Source of the DNA: Sphingobacteriales bacterium 50-39
Lineage (GTDB): Bacteria; Bacteroidota; Bacteroidia; Chitinophagales; Chitinophagaceae
Direction of reading: 5' to 3'
DNA: 64,000 nt
Assembly: GCA_001898505.1 (NCBI GenBank)
Contig: MKTZ01000001.1
Span: 744,001 to 808,000 of the forward strand
Of this stretch, positions 1 to 7,720 are shown piece by piece (positions within the stretch are counted from its first letter, which is position 1; every line of letters starts with the position of its first letter). Below the pieces are notes generated by a model. That model worked only from the letters and a program-made list of their open reading frames with translations. It searched no databases and was not told the DNA's origin. The position numbers were made by a program, and so were the translations under genes.

Positions 1-2
1 TC

Positions 3-1211
3 CTGGGACTTAAGATCCCGGGGAGCGTGCCGGCTGATTTTCTTTATAAATGGAAGGTTTATGCAGAGAATATTTCTTCCTTGAACAGTTATTCTATACT
101 GTTAGCGGCTGTAACCATTGTCATCATCATTTTTTGGCCTAAGGTGACGCATAAGATACCGGGATCGCTGATCGCTATCCTGGTGACGACCCTGGCCACT
201 TTGTTCTTTCATTTTCCTGTCGAGACCATCGGCAGCAGGTTTGGGAGCATACCCTCCTCCCTGCCTGCACCGTCCGTACCGCGACTCGATATGGAGACGA
301 TAAAGGGGCTGATCAGACCTGCATTTGCCATTGCCCTGCTGGGAGGGATCGAATCCCTGTTGTCGGCTGTAGTAGCAGATGGAATGATCGGGGGGAATCA
401 CCGATCGAACATGGAGCTGGTGGCACAGGGCGGCGCCAATATTTTTTCGTCTTTGTTCGGCGGTATACCCGCTACGGGCGCTATTGCACGTACGGCTACG
501 AATATAAAAAACGGAGGGCGTACACCTGTGGCCGGGATGATGCATGCTGTGACCTTATTATTGATCATGTTATGTGTAGGCAAGTGGGCGGCCCTGATCC
601 CCATGGCGACCCTGGGAGGCATCCTGGTGGTAGTGGCATATAATATGAGCGAATGGGAGAATTTTCTGTCCGTCCTAAAAGGGCCGCGAGGTGATGTGGT
701 GGTATTGCTAACCACCTTTTTTCTCACCGTTCTGGTGGATCTTACCCTTGCCATCGAGATCGGGATGGTGCTGGCCGTCTTCCTCTTTATGCGTAAGATG
801 ATCCAGATGAGCGATGTCAGTGCGCTGAAGGGGCAGTTGGAGGATGGGGGCGATGGAGTGGCAGAGCGGATCGTGCTGCCTGCGAATGTAGAAATATTCG
901 AGATAACAGGACCGCTGTTCTTTGGGGCGGTGTACAAATTCAAGGATGCTATAAGATTTATCGAAAGGCCTCCCAAAGTATTTATCATCCGGATGCGTCA
1001 TGTGCCTATCATCGATGCCACGGGTATAAAAGCCATTCAGGAGGTCTATAGGGAATGCAAGCGGCATGGGACCCGACTGATCCTGTCGGAGGTGCACAGT
1101 TCGCAGGTGATGAAGGAGTTGAAAGATGCGCGGCTGCTGTTTGCTATCGGCAAGGCCAATGTAACGGATGATCTCGATGCGTCCATAAAAAGAAGTAAGG
1201 AGCTATTATGA
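3..1211 (+). CDS. SulP-family anion permease with C-terminal STAS domain (5' partial)
   Basis: Inner-membrane SulP (SLC26-like) anion transporter, probably sulfate or bicarbonate; the substrate cannot be read from the sequence. The frame is open to the left edge, so the N-terminal half of the transporter lies outside the window; the GTG at 27 is an internal codon. Seen: several hydrophobic segments (for example around LLAAVTIVIIIFWP and VVLLTTFFLTVLVDLTLAIE), and a Gly/Ala-rich segment (GGIPATGAIARTATN) typical of SulP cores. The last roughly 110 residues form a STAS domain, with the core IDATGIKAIQEVYREC at the usual anti-sigma-antagonist-like position. The stop codon overlaps the start of the next gene (ATGA), so the two are probably translationally coupled. 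Confidence 0.9.
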   Translation: MGLKIPGSVPADFLYKWKVYAENISSLNSYSILLAAVTIVIIIFWPKVTHKIPGSLIAILVTTLATLFFHFPVETIGSRFGSIPSSLPAPSVPRLDMETIKGLIRPAFAIALLGGIESLLSAVVADGMIGGNHRSNMELVAQGGANIFSSLFGGIPATGAIARTATNIKNGGRTPVAGMMHAVTLLLIMLCVGKWAALIPMATLGGILVVVAYNMSEWENFLSVLKGPRGDVVVLLTTFFLTVLVDLTLAIEIGMVLAVFLFMRKMIQMSDVSALKGQLEDGGDGVAERIVLPANVEIFEITGPLFFGAVYKFKDAIRFIERPPKVFIIRMRHVPIIDATGIKAIQEVYRECKRHGTRLILSEVHSSQVMKELKDARLLFAIGKANVTDDLDASIKRSKELL

Positions 1212-1477
1212 ATAAAGAACTAACTCCGGAGATCCTGGATGAACTAAAGAAAAAGGGCTTCAAATACGTAATTGTAAGCGGCTATACGCATGACAAACGC
1301 TCGGATTATATGGAGCCGCATTATTTTTTGCTGGAGCCGGTAAAGGAGCTGCCGGACGATGTCAACAGGAAGGGTATTTATGAGCCTATCGAAAGCCCCT
1401 TGCTGATGGAGTGGGCTAAACATCCCCATGAAGGCACCCGGATCTATATCATGATGGGTCAAAAAGTGAAGCCATAG
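1208..1477 (+). CDS. Small conserved-type protein of unknown function, coupled to SulP
   Basis: An 89-residue protein with no signal peptide or membrane segment, so probably cytoplasmic. I do not recognise the family. It begins with a Lys/Glu-rich helix, followed by an apparent beta strand (KYVIVSGYT) and a Pro/Glu-rich tail ending in a second strand (TRIYIMMGQ). The ATG overlaps the stop of the upstream transporter by four bases, which implies co-translation and a possible accessory or regulatory role for that transporter (inference). The short antisense frame opposite it has no supporting features. Confidence 0.65.
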   Translation: MNKELTPEILDELKKKGFKYVIVSGYTHDKRSDYMEPHYFLLEPVKELPDDVNRKGIYEPIESPLLMEWAKHPHEGTRIYIMMGQKVKP

Positions 1478-1586
1478 ACCTGACCCGACCGGGACCTGCC
1501 CAAGGACTGGCACCAGAACCTGTCCAAGGTCCGGCGTATCAAAAACTACAGGTCAAATATCAAAACCTCCATTCTTTTTAGGGCAG

Positions 1587-1616
1587 ATAGGAATACATTT
1601 GATAATGTATTCCTAT
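1587..1616 (+). promoter_or_regulatory. 12-bp perfect inverted repeat upstream of GH106-like gene
   Basis: Arms ATAGGAATACAT (1587-1598) and ATGTATTCCTAT (1605-1616) are perfectly complementary around the 6-base spacer ttgata. The left arm and spacer contain TACATTTG (1594-1601), a full match to the Bacteroidota -7 consensus TAnnTTTG; no good -33 element was found. The repeat ends four bases before the preferred start codon at 1620. It could be an operator overlapping the promoter, or an RNA hairpin masking the translation start. Confidence 0.7.
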
Positions 1617-1619
1617 AAT

Positions 1620-4600
1620 ATGAAAATGAACCTACTTCGACAGCATGCCGGGGCGAGGGTGTGCGGCCTGCTGCTCGTATTGAGCCTTCTGTCGGGGGCT
1701 GTCCATGCACAGAAGAATGATTTTGGATATCTGAAGGAGCATTTTGCCGCTCCGGATAATCATTTTGGCAGCGCGCCTTTATGGGTATGGAATACGAAGG
1801 TGACCAGGGCGGACATCGACACGATGCTGTATGGATTTAAGAAGAATGCTTTTGGCGGTGTGTTCGTGCATCCCCGGCCGGGGCTGATCACGGAATACCT
1901 TTCGAAGGAGTGGTTTGATGATTATGCCTATACCGTCCGTAAGGCAAAAGAGCTGGGGCTGGATGTGTGGATCTATGATGAGAATTCGTATCCCTCCGGA
2001 TTTGCGGGGGGGCATGTGCCGGATGAGATGCCGGAGTCGTATAATCAGGGGCAGATGCTGCATCTGACGAAGATGGGAAGGCTGTCGGATGAGGTGGAGG
2101 GACTGGCCGGAACAGGGGGCGCGGTGATTGGTGCGGCGGAGGGAAAATATGTCTATGTCCTGAAGGAAGAGAATGGGGGCTTTACGGATATTACCAGCCG
2201 GCTGAAGGAATATGCGGGGAAGGAAGGGAACTTTTATTTATTCAATAAAGCTTATTACGGACGCAGTCCATGGTATGGCGGCTTTTCCTATGTGGACCTT
2301 ATGGTAAAGGGGGTGACGGAAAAGTTTATCGACGTCACGATGAAGGGGTATGAGCAAAGCATCGGGGCTGAATTTGGCAAGACCGTGCGGGGAGTTTTTA
2401 GCGACGAGGCGAATATTGAAACACAGGGGAGCGGCAATGTGCGGTGGACGCCGGATCTTTTTACCGCCTTCCGGGAGAAATGGGGATATGAGCTGTTGCC
2501 CAATCTGCCGCTGTTGTATGAGGAGACCGGGGCCGGACTGGCCGGGACGAAGGGGACGGTGGACTGGAAGAAGGTGCGGCATGACTATTTTGAAACATTG
2601 CTGGACCTGTTCGTGGACAGGTGGTCAAAGCCATTTGCCGCCTGGGCTGCGGGGAAGAACCTGGAATGGACCGGGCATTATTGGGAGCATGAGTGGCCGA
2701 GCCCGAACAACGGACCGGATAATATGGCCATGTATGTATACCCGCAGCGGCCGGGGATCGACATGCTATTCAACCAATTCAATGAAACGAGTCCGGGGGC
2801 TCAGTTCGGGAATGTACGGAGCGTGAAGGAACTGGCGAGTGTGAGCAATCAAATGGGGAAGAAACGAAATCTTAGCGAGACATATGGCGGCGGTGGATGG
2901 GACCTGACCTTTAAGGACATGAAGCGGCTGGGAGATTGGGAGTTCGTGCTGGGCGTGAACACGCTGAACCAGCATCTGGCGCATATGACGATCAATGGGG
3001 CGCGTAAATACGATTATCCGCAAAGTTTCTCCTATCATACGCCGTGGTGGCCCTATTATGGATCGTTGAATATTCATTTCACGCGACTGACCTTTGCGTT
3101 GACGAGAGGAGAAGAGAGAAATAATGTCCTGGTGCTGGAGCCTACGACTACGGCGTGGATGTATTTTAATCATGACAGGTCCGACCCGAAGTTTAGCGAG
3201 ATCGGAAATAATTTCCAGGCTTTTGTCACCCGGCTGCAGAAGGCGCAGGTGGAATATGATCTGGGTTCGGAGTATATTATTCGGGGGTTTGGAAGTGTGG
3301 CCGGAGGGAAGTTTGTTGTGGGCAAGCGGGCGTATGGGGTTGTCGTGATCCCTGCGGAGATGGAGAACGTGGACAAGCGTACGCTGGAGCTGTTGAAGGA
3401 ATTTGCGGGGCAGGGTGGAAAGATCGTGAATTTGGGGAAGCTGCAGTATGTGGATGGGGCGCCAATGAGGACGGGGGGGCTGAATGGGGCGGCGAGCGGA
3501 GGTTTGGGCGGGATCGGGGGTGGAGGAGAACGACCGGAAGACCAGTTGAGGGCGGATGATATTTCTTTTTGGGTGACGGGGGGAGACCTTTTCCATCAGC
3601 GGAGGCGATTGAAAGATGGACAGCTGTTGTTCCTGGCCAATTCGGATCTGGGGGCTTCCGCGCATGTGCGGGTACGTATGGCGGGGAAAAAGGTGTTGCT
3701 GTTGAATACATTTACGGGGAAGATAGAGGAGTATGCGGGGAAGGCGGATGGAGGTAAGGTATGGTTCGAAACTGAACTGCCGCCGGCGGGGAGTCAGTTG
3801 TTCTTTATTGGCAATGAGGCGGCGGGGAATTATCCTATGGCGGGTAAGGATGAGAAAGAGACCGTGCTGACCACGGCGAAGATGACTGTCGTGCGTCCTC
3901 GTATGAACACCCTGATGATCGACTTCTGCGACGTGCATGTTGGGGATACCGTATTAAGGGACAAGCACGTGTACTATGCGGCGGATACCGTGTTCAAGTA
4001 TTTTGGTTTTAAGGATGGAAATCCGTGGAATACCTCGGTGCAGTTCAGGCGGAATATCATAGACCGGGATACTATTTCCAGCGGGCGAGGGTTTAGCGTC
4101 ACCTATCATTTTACAGTGGACGGGAGTGTTGATGCGAAGGGACTGGAGGGAGTAGTAGAACGTGCGGGTACCTATGTCATTACTATCAATGGGAAGGTCG
4201 TGAAGCCGGAGCCAGGCCGTTGGTGGCTGGACAAGAGCTTTGGGGTGCTGAAGATCGGAGACTATGTACGGCCCGGAGAAAACAGTCTTACGTTGTCCAC
4301 GAATAAGATGAGCATTTATGATGAGGTGGAGCCGGTGTATGTATTGGGAGATTTCAACCTGGAGTCTGCTGCGAAGGGGTGGGCCATTGCGCCGCCGGCT
4401 GTGTTAGGATTGGGGAGCTGGAAGACGCAGGGGATGCCGATGTATGGGCAGGGGATACATTATATCAAGGAGTTTGTACTGGGGGCGAGGCCGACGCGTC
4501 TGCTTGTGAAACTGGGTAAGTGGAATGGCACGATGGCAGCAGTCACCGTGAATGGCAAGCCAGCGGGTGTGATTGCGTATGATCCTTTTGAGCTGGATAT

Positions 4601-4808
4601 TGCCAAATACCTGGTGGCAGGGAAGAACAAGGTGGATGTAGAGGTGATCGGCAGTCTGAAGAACCTGTTAGGGCCCCATCACGGGAAACATCAGCCGGGA
4701 CTGGCCTCTCCCTGGCATTGGCGGAATATTCTTAACTATCCGTCTGGGAAGGATTACGATACGTATGATTATGGATTGATGGAAGATTTTCATCTGGTAA
4801 TGCCATAA
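1620..4808 (+). CDS. GH106-like glycoside hydrolase (putative alpha-L-rhamnosidase), secreted
   Basis: Large exported glycosidase of about 1,062 residues resembling GH106 alpha-L-rhamnosidases. Seen: a signal peptide (hydrophobic LLLVLSLLSGAVHA then Q), an N-terminal barrel segment beginning PLWVWNTKVTRADID, the motif WIYDENSYPSG, and FSDEA with the candidate catalytic Glu at about residue 263. A further SETYGGGGWD segment is also typical of this family, and beta-sandwich modules follow in the C-terminal third. GH106 enzymes remove terminal L-rhamnose from complex glycans such as rhamnogalacturonan II; the exact linkage here is unknown. Upstream in-frame starts at 1599 (TTG) and 1605 (ATG) lie within the inverted repeat; 1620 was chosen because it gives a clean signal peptide. 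It is followed 26 bases later by a heparinase-like lyase, probably in one operon. Confidence 0.82.
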   Translation: MKMNLLRQHAGARVCGLLLVLSLLSGAVHAQKNDFGYLKEHFAAPDNHFGSAPLWVWNTKVTRADIDTMLYGFKKNAFGGVFVHPRPGLITEYLSKEWFDDYAYTVRKAKELGLDVWIYDENSYPSGFAGGHVPDEMPESYNQGQMLHLTKMGRLSDEVEGLAGTGGAVIGAAEGKYVYVLKEENGGFTDITSRLKEYAGKEGNFYLFNKAYYGRSPWYGGFSYVDLMVKGVTEKFIDVTMKGYEQSIGAEFGKTVRGVFSDEANIETQGSGNVRWTPDLFTAFREKWGYELLPNLPLLYEETGAGLAGTKGTVDWKKVRHDYFETLLDLFVDRWSKPFAAWAAGKNLEWTGHYWEHEWPSPNNGPDNMAMYVYPQRPGIDMLFNQFNETSPGAQFGNVRSVKELASVSNQMGKKRNLSETYGGGGWDLTFKDMKRLGDWEFVLGVNTLNQHLAHMTINGARKYDYPQSFSYHTPWWPYYGSLNIHFTRLTFALTRGEERNNVLVLEPTTTAWMYFNHDRSDPKFSEIGNNFQAFVTRLQKAQVEYDLGSEYIIRGFGSVAGGKFVVGKRAYGVVVIPAEMENVDKRTLELLKEFAGQGGKIVNLGKLQYVDGAPMRTGGLNGAASGGLGGIGGGGERPEDQLRADDISFWVTGGDLFHQRRRLKDGQLLFLANSDLGASAHVRVRMAGKKVLLLNTFTGKIEEYAGKADGGKVWFETELPPAGSQLFFIGNEAAGNYPMAGKDEKETVLTTAKMTVVRPRMNTLMIDFCDVHVGDTVLRDKHVYYAADTVFKYFGFKDGNPWNTSVQFRRNIIDRDTISSGRGFSVTYHFTVDGSVDAKGLEGVVERAGTYVITINGKVVKPEPGRWWLDKSFGVLKIGDYVRPGENSLTLSTNKMSIYDEVEPVYVLGDFNLESAAKGWAIAPPAVLGLGSWKTQGMPMYGQGIHYIKEFVLGARPTRLLVKLGKWNGTMAAVTVNGKPAGVIAYDPFELDIAKYLVAGKNKVDVEVIGSLKNLLGPHHGKHQPGLASPWHWRNILNYPSGKDYDTYDYGLMEDFHLVMP

Positions 4809-4811
4809 ATT

Positions 4812-4835
4812 TACGATAGAATCAAATCTATCGTA
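4812..4835 (+). promoter_or_regulatory. 9-bp inverted repeat ending on the start codon of the lyase gene
   Basis: TACGATAGA (4812-4820) and TCTATCGTA (4827-4835) are perfect reverse complements around the spacer atcaaa. The last base of the right arm is the A of the ATG at 4835. In RNA this stem would cover the whole ribosome-binding region of the heparinase-like gene; in DNA it could be an operator. The 6-base spacer matches that of the repeat at 1587-1616. There is no T-run after it, so it is not a typical intrinsic terminator. Confidence 0.7.
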
Positions 4836-6775
4836 TGCGACCTTACTGTCTGGCCGTCTTTCTTGTGTTAGCGACCTTCTGTGCGAAGGCTCAGGTCACC
4901 CAACGAAACTTATTGCAGTCCTATGTTCCGGGGCTACGATCCGAACTGATGTCGCGGGGGGAATTTCATCCTTTCCCTCAAGCTCCCGCGGCGTGGCGCG
5001 CCCTTCTGCCGGACACCTTGATACGCAATATCATCAAGGGCGGTGAGGATGCCCTTCATTTTGAATTTCGTCCTATACCGGCAACACTGACATTGGAGTT
5101 TGTCCGGACGGGAAACCGGGTGCGGTATGAGAAGGCTTCTTTTGAAAAAAGAAATGCGCTCTGCAGTTTGGTGTATGCGGAGATGTTGGAGGGAAAGGGA
5201 AGATTTGCGGACAAGATACTGGATGGGGTGTGGTCTATTTGTGAAGAGAGCTATTGGGGGCTGCCTGCGCATCTGGGGATGCAGAAGGCCGGCGCGGGGC
5301 TGCCTGATGTGGAGGAACCTACCGTAGACCTTTTTGCGGCGGAGACCGCGGCTGTCATGGCATGGACGGATTATTTCGCGGGGGCTGTATTGGAAAAGAT
5401 ATCACCGCTGGTGCGTCAACGTATCTATTATGAAGTGAACCGGCGTGTGTTCGTGCCCATGCAAACGCAGAAATATGGATACCTGGGAGCGGGTCGTAGC
5501 GATGTAAAGCTGAACAACTGGGCGCCCTGGGTTATGTCGAACTATCTTGCGGCGGCGCTGGTGCTGGAGAAGGACGAAGCGAAGCGTGTCGATGCCGTCG
5601 AGAGGGTGATGCATTACACGGATCAATATATCAATGGGCTTGGCGATGATGGTGGCTGTGACGAGGGGCCGGGGTACTGGAGCGCGGCCGGTGGATGTGT
5701 GTTCGATGTGTTGAACCTGTTGTCGGATGCCAGCAAGGGGAAGATCGATGTCTTTCATGAGCCTATCATACAAAAGATGGGCGCTTATATATACAAGACG
5801 CATATAGCGGGGAGGTATTATATCAATGTGGCTGATGCCGCACCGCAGATCATACCGGATGGGGGGATGCTGTATTATGCGGGCAAGGTTATGAAGGATA
5901 CGCTGATGATGGGGTTTGGGAGCTGGATCTATCATCAATATCCTTCGGGAGGTGTGGGGTATGAACAGTTCCATCGTACCCGTACGCTGTATGATGCACT
6001 GATATTGAAAGAGTGTGCGGCTTATGCTCCAAAAGAACCTGAAGTCAGGGATTGCTGGTTTGCCGATGTACAGCTGATGGCTGCGCGTAATGACAAGGGG
6101 ATGTTCGTAGCGTCGCATGGGGGGCATAATGCGGAAAGTCACAATCATAACGATGTGGGTGATTTTGTCGTGTATGTTCATGGTGAGCCTGTCATTATCG
6201 ATGTGGGGTCAGGTACGTATACGGCACGTACTTTTTCCAGTCACCGGTATGATCTCTGGTTCAATACTTCGGCTTATCATAACCTGCCTGTCATCAATGG
6301 GTATCAACAAAAGGATGGAAAGCAGTATTCGGCGTCGGGGGTAAAATATGAAGCTGGGCGAGGAGTCAGCTCACTGGTCATGGATATTGGGAAGGCTTAT
6401 CCGGCGGAGGCGGGTATAGGGTCGTGGGTGAGAGCGGTGAGGATGGGGAAGGAAGCTGTTGTTGTCAGTGATGCATACGCGATGAGCAAACCCATGGAAA
6501 GTCTTACGCAGACTTTTATGACGGTGTGTCACGCGGAGCTGGGTGGGCGTGGCAGGGTCGTATTTGTTACGGGTGCGGGTGAGCAGGTGTGGTTGGATTA
6601 TGATGGTGCGGTGTGGGATGCTACGGTGGAAAAGATCGAGTACAAGGAGCCTGAGGATGAGGGTGTGCGGCAGCACTGGGATGGGAGGGCGGTGTATAGG
6701 GTGTTGTTGAAGGCGGTGAGATTGGCCCCAAAGGGGGAGATGAAGTATACTATCCGGACTGTGGAAAAGGGTTGA
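4835..6775 (+). CDS. Heparinase II/III-like polysaccharide lyase, secreted
   Basis: Exported lyase-like protein of 646 residues. Seen: a signal peptide (CLAVFLVLATFCAKAQ), a long alpha-helical (alpha/alpha toroid) first part rich in Trp and Tyr, and then the heparinase II/III signature SHNHNDVGDF with His436 and His438, leading into VIIDVGSGTYTA and a beta-sandwich C-terminal part. Members of this fold cleave uronic-acid-containing polysaccharides (heparin, alginate, ulvan-like or exopolysaccharide chains) by beta-elimination. Which of these is the substrate cannot be told from sequence. It follows the GH106-like gene by 26 bases, so both may act on one acidic, rhamnose-containing glycan (inference). 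The start lies at the foot of a 9-bp hairpin. Confidence 0.85.
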   Translation: MRPYCLAVFLVLATFCAKAQVTQRNLLQSYVPGLRSELMSRGEFHPFPQAPAAWRALLPDTLIRNIIKGGEDALHFEFRPIPATLTLEFVRTGNRVRYEKASFEKRNALCSLVYAEMLEGKGRFADKILDGVWSICEESYWGLPAHLGMQKAGAGLPDVEEPTVDLFAAETAAVMAWTDYFAGAVLEKISPLVRQRIYYEVNRRVFVPMQTQKYGYLGAGRSDVKLNNWAPWVMSNYLAAALVLEKDEAKRVDAVERVMHYTDQYINGLGDDGGCDEGPGYWSAAGGCVFDVLNLLSDASKGKIDVFHEPIIQKMGAYIYKTHIAGRYYINVADAAPQIIPDGGMLYYAGKVMKDTLMMGFGSWIYHQYPSGGVGYEQFHRTRTLYDALILKECAAYAPKEPEVRDCWFADVQLMAARNDKGMFVASHGGHNAESHNHNDVGDFVVYVHGEPVIIDVGSGTYTARTFSSHRYDLWFNTSAYHNLPVINGYQQKDGKQYSASGVKYEAGRGVSSLVMDIGKAYPAEAGIGSWVRAVRMGKEAVVVSDAYAMSKPMESLTQTFMTVCHAELGGRGRVVFVTGAGEQVWLDYDGAVWDATVEKIEYKEPEDEGVRQHWDGRAVYRVLLKAVRLAPKGEMKYTIRTVEKG

Positions 6776-6809
6776 GAAATGTCTTGTGAGGGATAGTAGA
6801 CCTACAATA

Positions 6810-6828
6810 AATATCTTATTCTGATATA
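6810..6828 (+). promoter_or_regulatory. Putative AbiEi operator box 1
   Basis: AATATC-TTATTCT-GATATA: inverted ATATC/GATAT half-sites around 7 bases. It matches the second box (6872-6890) at 16 of 19 positions, and the two are offset by 62 bases, close to six helical turns. Box 1 sits just upstream of the -33 element. Known AbiEi antitoxins repress their own operon by binding paired inverted repeats; that these boxes serve this role is inference. Confidence 0.65.
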
Positions 6829-6829
6829 T

Positions 6830-6861
6830 TTTGCATTTTAGATGTAATGTTATTATATTTG
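6830..6861 (+). promoter_or_regulatory. Bacteroidota-type promoter of the abiE operon
   Basis: TTTG at 6830-6833 and TATATTTG at 6854-6861 are separated by 20 bases and match the -33 (TTTG) and -7 (TAnnTTTG) elements of Bacteroidota housekeeping promoters. Transcription would begin near 6867, leaving a leader of about 25 bases that contains the second operator box. Confidence 0.7.
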
Positions 6862-6871
6862 AAGTGCAATT

Positions 6872-6890
6872 AATATCATATTTGGATATA
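6872..6890 (+). promoter_or_regulatory. Putative AbiEi operator box 2
   Basis: AATATC-ATATTTG-GATATA: the same box as at 6810-6828, with three differences, all in the spacer. It lies between the promoter -7 element and the abiEi start codon at 6893, where a bound repressor would block transcription. Confidence 0.65.
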
Positions 6891-6892
6891 AA

Positions 6893-7720
6893 ATGAACTT
6901 AAAATCTTTCGATAAAACGGGGCTAAGCCGTCAGGAAAGGTACATCATAGATACTTTCGTCGGTCAAGGCAAACTGGTCATACGAGCAGAAGACTTGCTT
7001 AATATCCTGGGACCTCCAACCAGTAATCCTCACCTTATTTTTTCACGGCTCGCAAAAAAAGGTTGGCTGCAGCGATTGAAGGCAGGAGTTTATCGTATTG
7101 TTCCATTGGGGTCTGATTCCGCGAATCCAATCCCTGATGATGCCTGGTATATTGCTACAGAAATATTTGCTCCATGCTATATTGGCGGTTGGACAGCCGC
7201 GGAGCATTGGGATCTTACAGAACAAATCTATAATAGTACAATCGTATTCACGGGGAAGAAACAAAGGGCCATCAAACACAATGTCGCTGGTCTTTTTTTT
7301 GAGACCCATTTCATTCCGGAAAATCATATCTTCGGTACCCAAAGAATATGGTCAAATAATCAGCCTATTCGAATCTCTGATTTACACAGAACTCTGATAG
7401 ATATTCTTCATGATCCTTCGGTAGGCGGAGGAGGCAGGTCACTAATTGATATAGCGCGGTCTTATTCAAAAGAGGAAGAGTTTGAACCAAAAAAACTCTG
7501 GCAATACGCAGTTCGACTTGAAAGTGGCGCTGTATTTAAGCGCTTAGGGATAATAGGTGAAAAAATCCTCAACATGCCAGAGACTATGCTAGATGATATT
7601 CAGTTAAAATGTAGACAGGGCATTATCCTGCTTGATCCGCAAGGACCAAGGACAGGTCCAATTCATAAACGATGGGGAATTCGGATCAATATACCATTAG
7701 CTGATATGCATGATACCTAA
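6893..7720 (+). CDS. abiEi: AbiEi-family antitoxin / transcriptional repressor
   Basis: Antitoxin of a type IV toxin-antitoxin pair, 275 residues. Seen: an N-terminal winged helix-turn-helix (about residues 12-70, including the segment LIFSRLAKKGWLQRLKAGVYRI), then the AbiEi core with YIGGWTAAEHWDLTEQ and a C-terminal part with RISDLHRTLIDIL. In this family the antitoxin does not bind the toxin; it counters its effect and represses the operon. The gene overlaps the toxin gene by 11 bases. Its base composition is clearly more AT-rich than the glycan genes around it, which fits horizontal acquisition. Confidence 0.88.
   Translation: MNLKSFDKTGLSRQERYIIDTFVGQGKLVIRAEDLLNILGPPTSNPHLIFSRLAKKGWLQRLKAGVYRIVPLGSDSANPIPDDAWYIATEIFAPCYIGGWTAAEHWDLTEQIYNSTIVFTGKKQRAIKHNVAGLFFETHFIPENHIFGTQRIWSNNQPIRISDLHRTLIDILHDPSVGGGGRSLIDIARSYSKEEEFEPKKLWQYAVRLESGAVFKRLGIIGEKILNMPETMLDDIQLKCRQGIILLDPQGPRTGPIHKRWGIRINIPLADMHDT

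Noticed and set aside
2766-3938. Antisense open frame of 390 codons opposite the GH106-like gene
   Set aside because: Shadow of a GC-rich gene; the translation is Arg/His/Pro-rich with no family resemblance.
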